From Flavobacterium litorale (lineage in GTDB: Bacteria; Bacteroidota; Bacteroidia; Flavobacteriales; Flavobacteriaceae), in assembly GCF_019613795.1 (NCBI RefSeq), contig NZ_CP080429.1, forward strand, positions 1,021,501 to 1,085,500: DNA of 64,000 nucleotides, in the 5' to 3' direction. The first letter of the stretch is position 1, and the number at the start of each line of letters is the position of its first letter. The position numbers and the translations under genes are program-made. The notes below the pieces were generated by a model. That model saw nothing but the letters and a program-made list of their open reading frames with translations, was not told where the DNA came from and searched no databases. Shown here one piece after another: positions 45,387 through 54,110 of this stretch.

Positions 45387-45540
45387 TATATTTGACCTAA
45401 GAAAACGAAACAAAATCATCTGGGTAAAGATGTAAAAGCATATGAAAATTCAGTGATAGCCCCCCAATATTAGTCACTGGATCCTTAAATACTATTGCTA
45501 GTATATAGCCCACCAATCCCCTTTGGTGGGCTTTTTTTAT
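45387..45540 (+). ncRNA. possible third small RNA with terminator
   Basis: TATATTTG (45387-45394) would start a transcript near 45401. It contains a CAGTGA...TCACTG stem (about 45451-45479) and ends in a strong terminator, AGCCCACCAA (45507-45516) with its complement (45523-45532) followed by seven T. No ORF is present. The 5' flank (AATCCATTCGTCG at 45301) faintly resembles the start of copies A and B. No TTG element is correctly placed, so the promoter is weak. It might instead be a readthrough 3' region. Confidence 0.4.
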
Positions 45541-45544
45541 AAGA

Positions 45545-46057
45545 CTATTGATTTTTTAATTCTTCAATAATAACATCTTCATACTTAGCCTTTAATGGGA
45601 GTATCTCTTTAGTAACCTTGTTGGGTACCGTCATGGAGAGGACGTAATGCTTTATTTTCCACTTGCCATCCGCTTTCTCCAATACCCCCGATCCTCGGCA
45701 TACCTTCATCCATGTATCCAGCAACTCATCAAACCATGCTGTTTTGCCATCGTTACTAAAATAAATATTACGCTCCAATGCTTTAAAATTCCACGCTTTA
45801 CCCTTATCAAAATACGGTTTAGCAAAAGTGCTAAATGCTTTTTTATCCCAATTTTCGGTAGCATCGGTACCAATAAAATAGCCGTCGGTAGCTATTTTAT
45901 CAAAATAACCATCAAAATCGGCTTGGGCAGCAGCAGTGTGCCAATCGTCCAATAAGGTATTAATAGCCGTTTTTTCGTTATTAGTATTAATTACTTTGTT
46001 TTGGGTGGTGCTACAGCCAATAATTGTAAAAGCAAACAGTATAAATAGTTTTTTCAT
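45545..46057 (-). CDS. NTF2/SnoaL-like domain lipoprotein
   Basis: A 170-residue exported lipoprotein (signal MKKLFILFAFTIIGC, lipidated Cys15) with an NTF2-like fold: LLDDWHTAAAQADFDGYFDKI, DGYFIGTDATENWD, and a final WKIKHYVLSM strand. Such domains are found in many small enzymes and binding proteins, so the function is open. The frame extends ten codons further, but a TAGCTTTG box (minus strand, 46085-46092) overlaps that extension and supports ATG 46057. Confidence 0.82.
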   Translation of the reverse strand: MKKLFILFAFTIIGCSTTQNKVINTNNEKTAINTLLDDWHTAAAQADFDGYFDKIATDGYFIGTDATENWDKKAFSTFAKPYFDKGKAWNFKALERNIYFSNDGKTAWFDELLDTWMKVCRGSGVLEKADGKWKIKHYVLSMTVPNKVTKEILPLKAKYEDVIIEELKNQ

Positions 46058-46258
46058 GTAGGGTATATTTTCGCGTAAGCAAAACAAAGCTACACTTATT
46101 TTTTATGAAACATATGTAATTGGTTGCTATGCCAAACTGCCCTAACGATTTTAATACCTTTTTTAGCCTAAAAACTATTTTTCTTTTATTTTTACCACGC
46201 AGTAATACATTTCCTGTAAAAAATACAATAACACTACACTATATAAAAGGCATATTCC

Positions 46259-47656
46259 ATGTTCAAATCCCGTTATATCAATTTCCTTGCACTCATCATT
46301 ATCTCCATAACCGCAATTGTGTATTTAACAGATTATATTTTTGGTGTAGTTTCAGAGGGTACATTAGCCTTTTTACGTTGGGCATCGATATTTGGTTTGG
46401 TACTATACGGTATTAAAAAGAAGAGCCTTACTACTTGGATATTGGTTTGCCTTGTTATAGGTGCCTCTGTAGGATACGATTTTCCTGATGTAGCCGTACA
46501 CCTTAGGGTACTGAGCAAGATATTCCTAAAAATGATTAAAACCATAGTAGGACCCCTTATTTTTGCTACACTGGTATACGGTATTGCAGGGCACTCCGAT
46601 ATTAAGCAGGTAGGGCGTATGGGCTGGAAATCACTACTCTACTTTGAGGTAGTAACTACTATAGCATTATTTATTGGTGTTGCAGCTATTAACCTGTTCC
46701 CTGTAGGTATGGGTATAGAGGCACCAGCAGCAATGCACGAGCAAATAACCGCAGCCAAACCCCAAACATGGCAGGATATTATACTGCATATATTTCCTGA
46801 AAACATAGCCCGATCGATGGCAGAAGGCGAAGTACTGCAAATAGTAGTATTTAGTGTAATATTTGGTATTGGGCTTATTATGGTACCTAAAGACAAACGT
46901 AAACCTATGGTAGATTTTACACAAAGCCTATCTGAGGTAATGTTTAAGTTTACCAACATTGTAATGTACTTTGCACCAATAGGGGTAGGGGCAGCAATGG
47001 CGTATACTGTAGGACACATGGGGCTTACCATATTAGAGAATTTATTCGGATTGCTACTACTACTGTATGGTGCATTGCTGGTGTTTTCGTTATTGGTTTT
47101 GTTGCCCATTGCACTTATTGCGCGCATACCACTAATACCGTTTATAAAAGCAATAAAACAACCCGTATCTATAGCCTTTGCTACTACAAGCTCAGAGGCA
47201 GCATTACCACGTGCTATGGAAGCTATGGAAAGTATTGGTGTACCCCGAAAAATAGTGTCGTTTGTAATGCCTATGGGGTATAGTTTTAATTTAGATGGTA
47301 CTACGTTATACTTATCGTTAGCCAGTATATTTGTGGCACAAGCTGCGGGTATCGATTTGAGCCTTGGCGAACAACTTATAATGGTATTTACCCTAATGGT
47401 AACCAGTAAAGGAGTAGCAGGTATTCCGCGTGCCTCGTTGGTAATACTTATGGGTACAGCAGCCTCATTTAACCTGCCTGTATGGCCCATTATGGCAATA
47501 TTGGGTATAGATGAACTTATGGATATGGCACGTACTTCTATTAACGTAATAGGAAACTGTTTGGCGTCGGCATTTATAGCCAAATGGGAAGGCGAGTTTG
47601 ACCCTAATAAAGAGCATGGCGAGGAAGTTTTTGATGCCGATATACAAGAACCTTAA
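46259..47656 (+). CDS. dicarboxylate/amino acid:cation symporter (GltP/DctA family)
   Basis: A 465-residue secondary transporter of the DAACS family. Motifs: KMIKTIVGPLIFATLVYGIAGH near 90-110, the HP1 hairpin FATTSSEAALPRAMEAME (serine-rich), then PMGYSFNLDGTTLYLSLASIFVAQA (TM7 with NxDGT) and TSKGVAGIPRASLVIL (HP2). The final acidic tail is 25 residues. Members take up glutamate, aspartate or C4-dicarboxylates with Na+ or H+; which one is not decidable here. It is monocistronic or followed by the small membrane protein 52 bases downstream. Confidence 0.94.
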   Translation: MFKSRYINFLALIIISITAIVYLTDYIFGVVSEGTLAFLRWASIFGLVLYGIKKKSLTTWILVCLVIGASVGYDFPDVAVHLRVLSKIFLKMIKTIVGPLIFATLVYGIAGHSDIKQVGRMGWKSLLYFEVVTTIALFIGVAAINLFPVGMGIEAPAAMHEQITAAKPQTWQDIILHIFPENIARSMAEGEVLQIVVFSVIFGIGLIMVPKDKRKPMVDFTQSLSEVMFKFTNIVMYFAPIGVGAAMAYTVGHMGLTILENLFGLLLLLYGALLVFSLLVLLPIALIARIPLIPFIKAIKQPVSIAFATTSSEAALPRAMEAMESIGVPRKIVSFVMPMGYSFNLDGTTLYLSLASIFVAQAAGIDLSLGEQLIMVFTLMVTSKGVAGIPRASLVILMGTAASFNLPVWPIMAILGIDELMDMARTSINVIGNCLASAFIAKWEGEFDPNKEHGEEVFDADIQEP

Positions 47657-47708
47657 AATTGTTGTTGGTACGCTTTTTGAACCTTGTAATGTGTATTTAC
47701 TAATAAAC

Positions 47709-47930
47709 ATGGCTATAAAAAAAATTAACATCCCACGTTTGCTTCGCATTGTATTTGGTATACTTATTATACTGCAAGCTATAGATGCTAAACAGTGGTG
47801 GCTAGCTATACCAGGTGTGTTTTTGTTAGTACTTGCGGCACTCAACCCAGGGTGTGGCACAGGTAGCTGTACTGTTCCGCACAAAAGAAACCGCTATACT
47901 ACTGCTAAAAGGGCAGCACACAAGGACTAA
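47709..47930 (+). CDS. small inner-membrane protein (DUF2892-like)
   Basis: A 73-residue protein with one or two hydrophobic segments (about 12-28 and 31-47, RIVFGILIILQAIDAKQWWLAI, then GVFLLVLAALNPGC), a GCGTGSC cysteine pair and a basic tail. Several longer frames are open in the region; ATG 47709 gives the most natural N-terminus (MAIKKINIPRLL). It is similar to small YgaP-type or DUF2892 membrane proteins of Flavobacteria. The role is unknown. It lies 52 bases after the symporter and could share its transcript. Confidence 0.6.
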   Translation: MAIKKINIPRLLRIVFGILIILQAIDAKQWWLAIPGVFLLVLAALNPGCGTGSCTVPHKRNRYTTAKRAAHKD

Positions 47931-48030
47931 TATAATTTTACAAGAATTACATTTTTTACAATACTACTGACATAGGGCTGTCACTACCCCTACTTAATTT
48001 TGGTGTATAATAACATTAAAATTATTTGTC

Positions 48031-48540
48031 ATGGAAAACAATGTACTACAAACAAGCCAAACAGCAATTACACTACAAGCCTTATTGGAGCATTGGCAGG
48101 GACACCGAACGTTGACCCGAAGAGTGATAGAAGCATTTCCTGAAAAAGAATTATTTACCTATAGTGTAGGGGGTATGCGACCCTTTGCAGTACTTGCTAT
48201 GGAAATGATAGATTTGGCAGGACCTGGTATGCACGGATTATTAACGAACGATTGGGATGATTTTGCCGATTTACCACACCACAATACTGAATTGATGCCC
48301 AAAACAAAACAAGAGTTACTACAACTTTGGGATGAAATTACAGATGTTATTAATAAATTATGGGATGATTTTACCCCAGAGTTTATGGATAAACCCGTAC
48401 TGGCATTCGGACAATTTCATGGTACGGTGCGCAGCACAATACTCTACTATATTGATAACGATATACACCACAGGGGGCAGGGCTATGTGTATTTACGTAC
48501 TTTGGGTATAGAACCGCCTTTTTTTTGGGAAAGAGGATAA
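48031..48540 (+). CDS. DinB family protein
   Basis: A 169-residue four-helix-bundle protein of the DinB/YfiT superfamily. The sequence opens with LQALLEHWQGHRTLTRRVIEAFPEKELFTYS and ends with the metal-binding third histidine region DIHHRGQGYVYLRTLGIEPP. Members bind a divalent metal and include bacillithiol-related transferases. The activity here is unknown. The stop is followed by a 12-bp hairpin (48560-48571 with 48597-48608). Confidence 0.85.
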   Translation: MENNVLQTSQTAITLQALLEHWQGHRTLTRRVIEAFPEKELFTYSVGGMRPFAVLAMEMIDLAGPGMHGLLTNDWDDFADLPHHNTELMPKTKQELLQLWDEITDVINKLWDDFTPEFMDKPVLAFGQFHGTVRSTILYYIDNDIHHRGQGYVYLRTLGIEPPFFWERG

Positions 48541-48559
48541 CCAAAGCAAAATAATAAAA

Positions 48560-48608
48560 AAGGGTTATTGGGTAAGGCTACTAGTTTTAGCTTCAACCAA
48601 TAGCCCTT
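48560..48608 (+). terminator. hairpin after the DinB gene
   Basis: AAGGGTTATTGG (48560-48571) pairs with 48597-48608 (one G-U pair), with an inner loop that can itself fold. The T-run after it is short (TTAATTATTTTA), so termination strength is moderate. Confidence 0.5.
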
Positions 48609-48635
48609 AATTATTTTAGTATACCTAAGCGTTTA

Positions 48636-48797
48636 CTATTTTTTAACTACTTCATGTTCGTAGTACCAAAGCCTTTTTTCGTTAGGCTTCGCCGAGGCTA
48701 CTACGGGGCGTCCTACTTCATAAAAATGCCGCATTATCTGTTTTCCATACCAACTATTGCAGCGTTGTTTCCATGCTATAATAACACCACATTTCTG
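48636..48797 (-). pseudogene. short open frame, possibly a gene remnant or small protein
   Basis: The minus-strand frame is open from 48797 to a TAG at 48636-48638 (53 codons). The only ATG is at 48734, giving a 32-residue peptide that begins MRHFYEVGRPVVASAKPN and ends with RLWYYEHEVVKK. The upstream part (CGVIIAWKQRCNSWYGKQI) looks coding but lacks a start codon. A purine-rich GGAAAACAG precedes the ATG. It may be a real micro-protein or the tail of a decayed gene. The rest of the 48541-48932 interval holds only the DinB hairpin and AT-rich sequence. Confidence 0.3.
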
Positions 48798-48932
48798 TTA
48801 AATAGTAGGGTTTTTTATTGGTAGCTTACGTAGCTTTGAAAATTAACTAAAATTTTAAAAACTTATTTTTTTGTAAAAAAAATTGATTAATAAATTGAAA
48901 AATAAGTTATTTGCTGAAATAATTTTCATTAT

Positions 48933-49982
48933 ATGTTAAAAACAGTAAATGTTTACAGAAAGATTGTAATGCGTAAGCTTACTAAAAATATGGCTAGCAC
49001 CGTATTTAAAAGCACCGATACACTTAAAAATAAACAAGTAAAGCGTGTTTTAATTTGCAGACCGAACCATCGTTTGGGGAATATGTTATTAATAACACCG
49101 CTAGTGCAGGAGGTAGAAAATACGTTTCCAGATTGTAAGATAGATTTATTTGTAAAAGGAAACTTGAGTGCTATTATTTTTAAAAATTACTCATCTGTAG
49201 ATAGAATTATAAAATTACCCAAAAAACACTTTAAACAGTTGGCAACTTATCTTGCGGGTTGGTATGCCATTAAAAAAAAGCACTATGATATTGTAATTAA
49301 TGTAAATAAAAACTCATCGTCAGGTAGGCTTTCTACAAAAGCTGCTGCTGGTAAATATAAGTTTTTTGGCGATATTGAGGAGGAAGATATTGCCCCAAAA
49401 CATGCCGATTACATTCATATAGCAAAGTATCCTGTATATAATTTTAGGCACTATTTATCATTACTAGGCGTAAACGAACGCAAAAATACCCCTGTGCCTA
49501 CACTCAATATAAAATTAACCGCTGATGAGCTTGCCAAGGGTAAGGAGGTATTATACAATATTGTTAAGAACAACAATAAAACAATTAGCATTTTTACGCA
49601 TGCATCAGGCTCAAAATGTTACTCCGAAGACTGGTGGACTACCTTTTATACACAATTAAAGGAAAAATACAGAAATTACAATATTATAGAAATTTTGCCC
49701 GTTGAAAATGTTTCGCAAATAGATTTTAAAGCACCATACTTTTACAGTAAAGATATTCGTGAAATAGCAGCAGTTATAGCCAATACTAGCGTTTTTATTG
49801 GTGCCGATAGTGGTATGATGCACTTAGCCAGTGCCTCGCAAACACCTACTGTAGCACTCTTTTCTGGTGGCAGAAGCACTGTTTACACTCCTTATAACGA
49901 AAATAGTATTGCAATTAGTACCAAAGATACTTGCCTTGAAGATTGGATGCCTATTTTAGACCGAATTATTACAATTGTTTAG
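48933..49982 (+). CDS. glycosyltransferase family 9 (heptosyltransferase-like)
   Basis: A 349-residue GT-B enzyme of family 9. Motifs: RVLICRPNHRLGNMLLITPLVQEVENTFP (N-terminal Rossmann fold), YDIVINVNKNSSSGRL, FTHASGSKCYSEDWWTTFY and the C-terminal FIGADSGMMHLASASQTPTVALF, which is the ADP-sugar binding region. GT9 enzymes add heptose to the LPS core or similar. The neighbouring genes give no clue to the glycan. The start is uncertain: ATG 48933 is the longest, and MRKLT at 48969 is also plausible. Confidence 0.88.
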   Translation: MLKTVNVYRKIVMRKLTKNMASTVFKSTDTLKNKQVKRVLICRPNHRLGNMLLITPLVQEVENTFPDCKIDLFVKGNLSAIIFKNYSSVDRIIKLPKKHFKQLATYLAGWYAIKKKHYDIVINVNKNSSSGRLSTKAAAGKYKFFGDIEEEDIAPKHADYIHIAKYPVYNFRHYLSLLGVNERKNTPVPTLNIKLTADELAKGKEVLYNIVKNNNKTISIFTHASGSKCYSEDWWTTFYTQLKEKYRNYNIIEILPVENVSQIDFKAPYFYSKDIREIAAVIANTSVFIGADSGMMHLASASQTPTVALFSGGRSTVYTPYNENSIAISTKDTCLEDWMPILDRIITIV

Positions 49983-50041
49983 CAGGATTAAACCCAATTT
50001 TGTAGTATATTTATAGCACAACTCCCCCACATACTTTAAGA

Positions 50042-50677
50042 ATGTTTAGTGATAGAAAAATATTACTTGCCGATGACCACAGTATTGTTCGTCGTGGCGT
50101 AGCCCTTATACTAAAGGAAAACTTTCCTGATATTCAAATACTACATGCTGATAGTTTTGATGGTATTGAAGACGCCTTGGCTACAGGAAAAATAGATTTA
50201 TTGGTTTTAGATATTAATTTGCCAGGGGGTAACTCTCCTAATATGATAAATAAAATCAGAGAACTACAACCGCTGGTTAAAATACTTGTTTTTTCTGCTT
50301 TTGATGAAGAGCAGTATGCCATACGTTACCTAAACTCGGGTGCAGATGGGTATTTAAACAAATTAACATCTGAAGATGAGATTGCCGCAGCAGTTAAAGC
50401 TATTTTACAAGGCGAAAACTATGTGAGTAAAAAGATTAGAACGAAGATAACCGAAAACGCTAAAAACAAAGTACCCGATAATCCCTTAGAAACTCTATCT
50501 AATAGGGAAATGGAAATTGTTTTGCTTTTTGTACAGGGTGAAGGTAATCTCGAAATTGCTAATAAACTCAACATACAAACCTCTACGGTAAGTACATACA
50601 AAACCCGAATTTTCGATAAGCTGGACGTAAGCAATATCGTGTCGTTGGTAGAGAAATATAAGCTATACAGCAAATAA
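50042..50677 (+). CDS. LuxR/NarL-type response regulator
   Basis: A 211-residue two-component regulator. The receiver domain (about 5-120) has the acidic pair Asp11-Asp12 (LLADDHS), phospho-acceptor Asp57 (LLVLDINLPGG) and a conserved Lys in the final LNKLTSEDE. The LuxR-type helix-turn-helix (about 148-208) reads LSNREMEIVLLFVQGEGNLEIANKLNIQTSTVSTYKTRI. It ends 15 bases from the sensor kinase gene that points toward it, so the two are a convergent pair, probably cognate. Confidence 0.94.
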   Translation: MFSDRKILLADDHSIVRRGVALILKENFPDIQILHADSFDGIEDALATGKIDLLVLDINLPGGNSPNMINKIRELQPLVKILVFSAFDEEQYAIRYLNSGADGYLNKLTSEDEIAAAVKAILQGENYVSKKIRTKITENAKNKVPDNPLETLSNREMEIVLLFVQGEGNLEIANKLNIQTSTVSTYKTRIFDKLDVSNIVSLVEKYKLYSK

Positions 50678-50692
50678 TTTACGCTGGTAATG

Positions 50693-53600
50693 TTATAATG
50701 TAAGTGTAACGGTTGTACCTTTTCCTTCGGTAGCATCAATTTTCATACTTACGCCCATTATTACCAGTAACTCTACTATAATTAGTAGTCCCATACCGCC
50801 ATTCTCAACAGTGCCATCGGTTATACCTTTTATAAGGTTGTTGCAATACGCAAGTTTCTCGGCAGACATTCCTGTACCTGTGTCGGCTATAGTTATAATG
50901 GTGGTTTTGGCTGTTTGGGTAGCGTTAAAGGTTATACTGCCCCCTTTTGTGTGTTTAATGGCGTTATCCAGTAAGTTGTGTAGTACTATAGCAAGCAAGT
51001 GCTTATTGGTTGTTATACTTATATCCTTACTTACCTTGTTAGTTACTATGGTGTTACGCGATTTGGCAATGGTACTAAAAAACTGAATTTTTTCCTCTAT
51101 TACTTTATGCAGCGGATAGGGAGCTATTTCCATATCACTGTCAGCCATTTTTGTGTATTCTAAAAAGTTATCTACAAAATGATATAGTTGTGAAGACGAG
51201 GTGTATATGGACTCTACATCTTCCTTTAGTACGCTATCATCTTTACTCAAATTATTGTATACATACCGCCCTGTTATTTCCATAAACTTAAGTGGACTCT
51301 TTATATCGTGGGTAATATTTTTTATAAGCTTAATATGGTTTTCATTCTGTTGGCTAAGGTCATCTTTTGTTTTTCGTAATGCCGATATTGTTGTACTAAG
51401 TTGTGTTGTACGTACAGCTACCTGCTGCTCCAACAATTCGTTTTTACGACGTATGTAGCGTAGTCTTATTTTAAAAACGCCAACAACAATAAGTATACCC
51501 CCTATAATAACAAGTATAACAAACCACGTGGTTTGCCAAAACGCTGGGGTTATGGAGAATGTAATACTTTTATAGGAGTAATTTGAATTGAAGCCTGAAA
51601 GTTTTCTTGCAATAAGTTCATATTTTCCAGGTGGTAGTGTGGAAAACGAGATGAAATTATTGTTTAGTACCGTCCAGTCTTGCGTTACAGGTCCAGTAAG
51701 TTTTGTTTCTATAGTCAAATTATTTTTATTGCCATAGTATGGGCTGGATACGTAAAATAGTATACGCTCAAAATCTCTATTCAAAACGAGGTTGGTACTG
51801 CTAAAGGTTGCTGTATCTACTTTTACTTCGTCAATAAAAATATCATTTTTAGGGAAACTTAATATAGTTTCCTCTGGCTCAAAATGTATAATTCCTTCCA
51901 TAGAAGGGAAAAATATTCTTTCCTCACTAAGGTATACGCCACAGGGCTCGCAACCACCGTTAAATTCGTTTGTGGCAAACCCTGCTCCTTTATCGTAAAG
52001 ATGGTAGTAAATATTCTGCCTCTTGCCCAATGCATAATCCAACAAATCTTGTTTGCTTACACAAAATAGCCCTTGGTTTGTTGTAACCCAAAAGTGTTGT
52101 TTTGCATCCTCAATAATGCAATTGGCTGTAAGTATGTAGCCGTTTTTATCAGCAGGGAAATTGGTAGTAACACCATCTTTGTGCAAAAACAAGCCTTTTT
52201 TATAGGTAGCTACCCATAATTCGTTTGGGTTGGAGCTGTACATGTTTCTAATATAAGCGTTGTTAAACCCTGCTACTTCTGTTAGTTTTTGTTGGGTTAT
52301 GTTAAGCTTATGCATTTTTGTGCGTGAACCTACCCATAACTCGTTGTTGCTGGTGCTGCGTAACGACATTAGCCCGTGTTTCAACTTCATATACATTTCA
52401 GGAGCAGCATCTTTTTCGTTAGGGTTTATAACATACAAATAGCCTATTTCCTTGCCATTTCTTGGGCGGTTGGTACCAATCCAAATTTTTCCATCTACCG
52501 CCTTAATTATTGTTGTTATCCTACTCTCAATATGCCAATGATCAAATTTTTTATAGTTGGAATCTTTATAGTACTTGTAAAGGATGCTATAGCCTTTACG
52601 CCACAAATTACCATTATCATCAAAAACAATAGCATATCTATCGGGTGTTCCATCAAAATTTATGTTTTCTACATGTTTACCATTCTCAAAAACATCATTG
52701 GTTGCACTTATTATTTTATTGCCTCCGTAATTTGTAAGACCATAATAAACCCCGTCTGTACCATATTTATGCCTAATTGGCGATGCCATTTTTTTAAAGT
52801 CTTGCTTCTCTGCCACTATCAAACCCTTATTTTCGCTACCCATATATAGCTTGTTGTTTTTGGCATCAAAATAAAGGGCTATAATGTTATCGTTTCTATT
52901 AAAGTCATTATACAATAGCTTGGTTTGTAGCGTTCCGTTTTTGTGTGTTACAGCGTAAACATTTTTTCCTACCGTTAAAAAAAACTGATTTGCAAGTTCG
53001 TTCTTATAAAAGCAGTATCCTTTAGCATCTGGTACGTCAAATGTTTTATGTATAAGAGTATCGTGCCTGATTTCGTTGTAGTTGTTGCTAGTTTTCATTT
53101 CGTAGAGCTTACCCGAAATGCTAAAAAACTGTGTAGAATCTACAATAGTATGAGCAAACGCTTGTTTTAGCGCTCTATTTTTATTAAAAACTCTAACACT
53201 ATCGTCACCTATAACATAGCTATTTCCATTGGAGCACAACGTAAAAAACTCTGTGGTATTACTAAAATGGAGCGATGATGTAAACTTAACATTACCTTTT
53301 AGATGTTTTCTTTTCGGAACTGCTAATGCAGGATGTGCTATAGTATCTTTAACCACGTTTCGGTTTCGGATTAAAAAGTAATCCTGTACTTCATTTCTAA
53401 TCAGGATACTATCTTTAGCAATACTACCTCCAAAAGCATGCATCCTATCGGATTTTGTATTTAGCATGTTGGTAAAAGAGCTAAACACTTTAAAGTTTTT
53501 ACCATCAAAGCGTACCAAACCATTTTCTGTGGCAAGCCACATATAGCCATACTTATCTTTAATAATGGATTTTACGGTGTTTTGTGGCAAATGGTTACTA

Positions 53601-53701
53601 TCGGCAGAGTATCGGGTTATACGATAGGTGCTATTTTGCGCTTGGCATTTACCAATGCCAATAACCAACAGTAACAACAATAATCGGATAAAAAACCTCA
53701 T
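50693..53701 (-). CDS. sensor histidine kinase with two-component beta-propeller sensor
   Basis: A 1002-residue membrane kinase. Signal peptide 1-21 (GKCQAQ). The periplasmic part (about 25-730) is a reg_prop propeller (KDKYGYMWLATENGLVRFDG, DDNGNLWRKG, KQHFWVTTNQGLF) plus a Y_Y_Y domain (LPPGKYELIARKLSGF). One membrane helix (about 745-768, TWFVILVIIGGILIVVGVF) is followed by HisKA with the phospho-His in NITHDIKSPLKF (about residue 800) and a HATPase domain (LHNLLDNAIKH, IADTGTGMS, GGMGLLI). ATG 53701 is chosen; the frame extends 30 codons more. It lacks the receiver and AraC domain of hybrid Bacteroides HTCS proteins, fitting a separate response regulator. Confidence 0.92.
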   Translation of the reverse strand: MRFFIRLLLLLLVIGIGKCQAQNSTYRITRYSADSNHLPQNTVKSIIKDKYGYMWLATENGLVRFDGKNFKVFSSFTNMLNTKSDRMHAFGGSIAKDSILIRNEVQDYFLIRNRNVVKDTIAHPALAVPKRKHLKGNVKFTSSLHFSNTTEFFTLCSNGNSYVIGDDSVRVFNKNRALKQAFAHTIVDSTQFFSISGKLYEMKTSNNYNEIRHDTLIHKTFDVPDAKGYCFYKNELANQFFLTVGKNVYAVTHKNGTLQTKLLYNDFNRNDNIIALYFDAKNNKLYMGSENKGLIVAEKQDFKKMASPIRHKYGTDGVYYGLTNYGGNKIISATNDVFENGKHVENINFDGTPDRYAIVFDDNGNLWRKGYSILYKYYKDSNYKKFDHWHIESRITTIIKAVDGKIWIGTNRPRNGKEIGYLYVINPNEKDAAPEMYMKLKHGLMSLRSTSNNELWVGSRTKMHKLNITQQKLTEVAGFNNAYIRNMYSSNPNELWVATYKKGLFLHKDGVTTNFPADKNGYILTANCIIEDAKQHFWVTTNQGLFCVSKQDLLDYALGKRQNIYYHLYDKGAGFATNEFNGGCEPCGVYLSEERIFFPSMEGIIHFEPEETILSFPKNDIFIDEVKVDTATFSSTNLVLNRDFERILFYVSSPYYGNKNNLTIETKLTGPVTQDWTVLNNNFISFSTLPPGKYELIARKLSGFNSNYSYKSITFSITPAFWQTTWFVILVIIGGILIVVGVFKIRLRYIRRKNELLEQQVAVRTTQLSTTISALRKTKDDLSQQNENHIKLIKNITHDIKSPLKFMEITGRYVYNNLSKDDSVLKEDVESIYTSSSQLYHFVDNFLEYTKMADSDMEIAPYPLHKVIEEKIQFFSTIAKSRNTIVTNKVSKDISITTNKHLLAIVLHNLLDNAIKHTKGGSITFNATQTAKTTIITIADTGTGMSAEKLAYCNNLIKGITDGTVENGGMGLLIIVELLVIMGVSMKIDATEGKGTTVTLTL

Positions 53702-53758
53702 GTATGCTTTGTAATGAAAAATTGAATTTAAAGTAGATAGAATAAAGATACTACTATT

Positions 53759-53782
53759 TTTTGTAGAATTAATTCTACAAAA
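53759..53782. promoter_or_regulatory. perfect 24-bp palindrome upstream of the sensor kinase
   Basis: TTTTGTAGAATT followed immediately by its exact reverse complement. It sits 58 bases before the kinase ATG and 18 bases before the rightward promoter at 53800, an ideal place for a regulator to control both. The lack of a T-tract or loop disfavours a terminator. Confidence 0.5.
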
Positions 53783-53799
53783 CAGAAACAACTTTTGTG

Positions 53800-53829
53800 T
53801 TGTTAATAAAAATTCAGTAATTATATTTG
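53800..53829 (+). promoter_or_regulatory. rightward promoter of a non-coding unit
   Basis: TTG (53800-53802), a 19-base spacer and TATATTTG (53822-53829) followed by C, a full match to the Bacteroidetes consensus. The next rightward gene is 1.46 kb away, so it probably drives a short RNA. Confidence 0.65.
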
Positions 53830-53835
53830 CAACTG

Positions 53836-54090
53836 TGTGAAACGCATCAATTTGTGTTATTATATTGTTTTGTTTATGATGCGTTAATGAACTGACTTAA
53901 ATTAATAAAGATAATTTTTTGCCCCCCGATTACCTTTATGTTATTTAGAGGTTTATAACCGGAAAAGATGTGAGCGAATACCGTTTACATCTTTCCTTAT
54001 TTAAAGGTGTATCGTAAAAATTAATTTTTTAAAGATTGCTGCTATTTAAAACAAAGCCCGATTTACCTGTATGGTAAATCGGGCTTTGTT
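53836..54090 (+). ncRNA. putative non-coding RNA between the kinase and tdh genes
   Basis: About 255 bases from the predicted start to the terminator. No ORF is credible. Contains AACGCATCA (53841-53849) paired perfectly with 53877-53885, a second stem of ten bp with one bulge (53961-53971 with 53987-53996) and an 18-bp terminator stem. The unit could be a regulatory RNA; comparison with the Rfam 6S-Flavo model and other families is needed to name it. Confidence 0.45.
54050..54090. terminator. terminator hairpin beside tdh
   Basis: A perfect 18-bp stem (54050-54067 with 54073-54090, core AAAGCCCGATTTACC) with a five-base loop. It follows the tdh stop on the minus strand and would also end the rightward RNA. 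The T-tract is short on both sides. Confidence 0.75.
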
Positions 54091-54110
54091 GTAGGGGTAT
54101 TTTCGTTGCC

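Noticed and set aside
46639..47583. A 314-codon leftward frame opposite the symporter gene
   Set aside because: The symporter on the plus strand has clear family motifs and membrane helices; the opposite frame lacks any recognisable domain or start signal.
53702..53791. Thirty extra codons at the start of the sensor kinase
   Set aside because: They would place a second hydrophobic stretch before a complete signal peptide that begins at ATG 53701.
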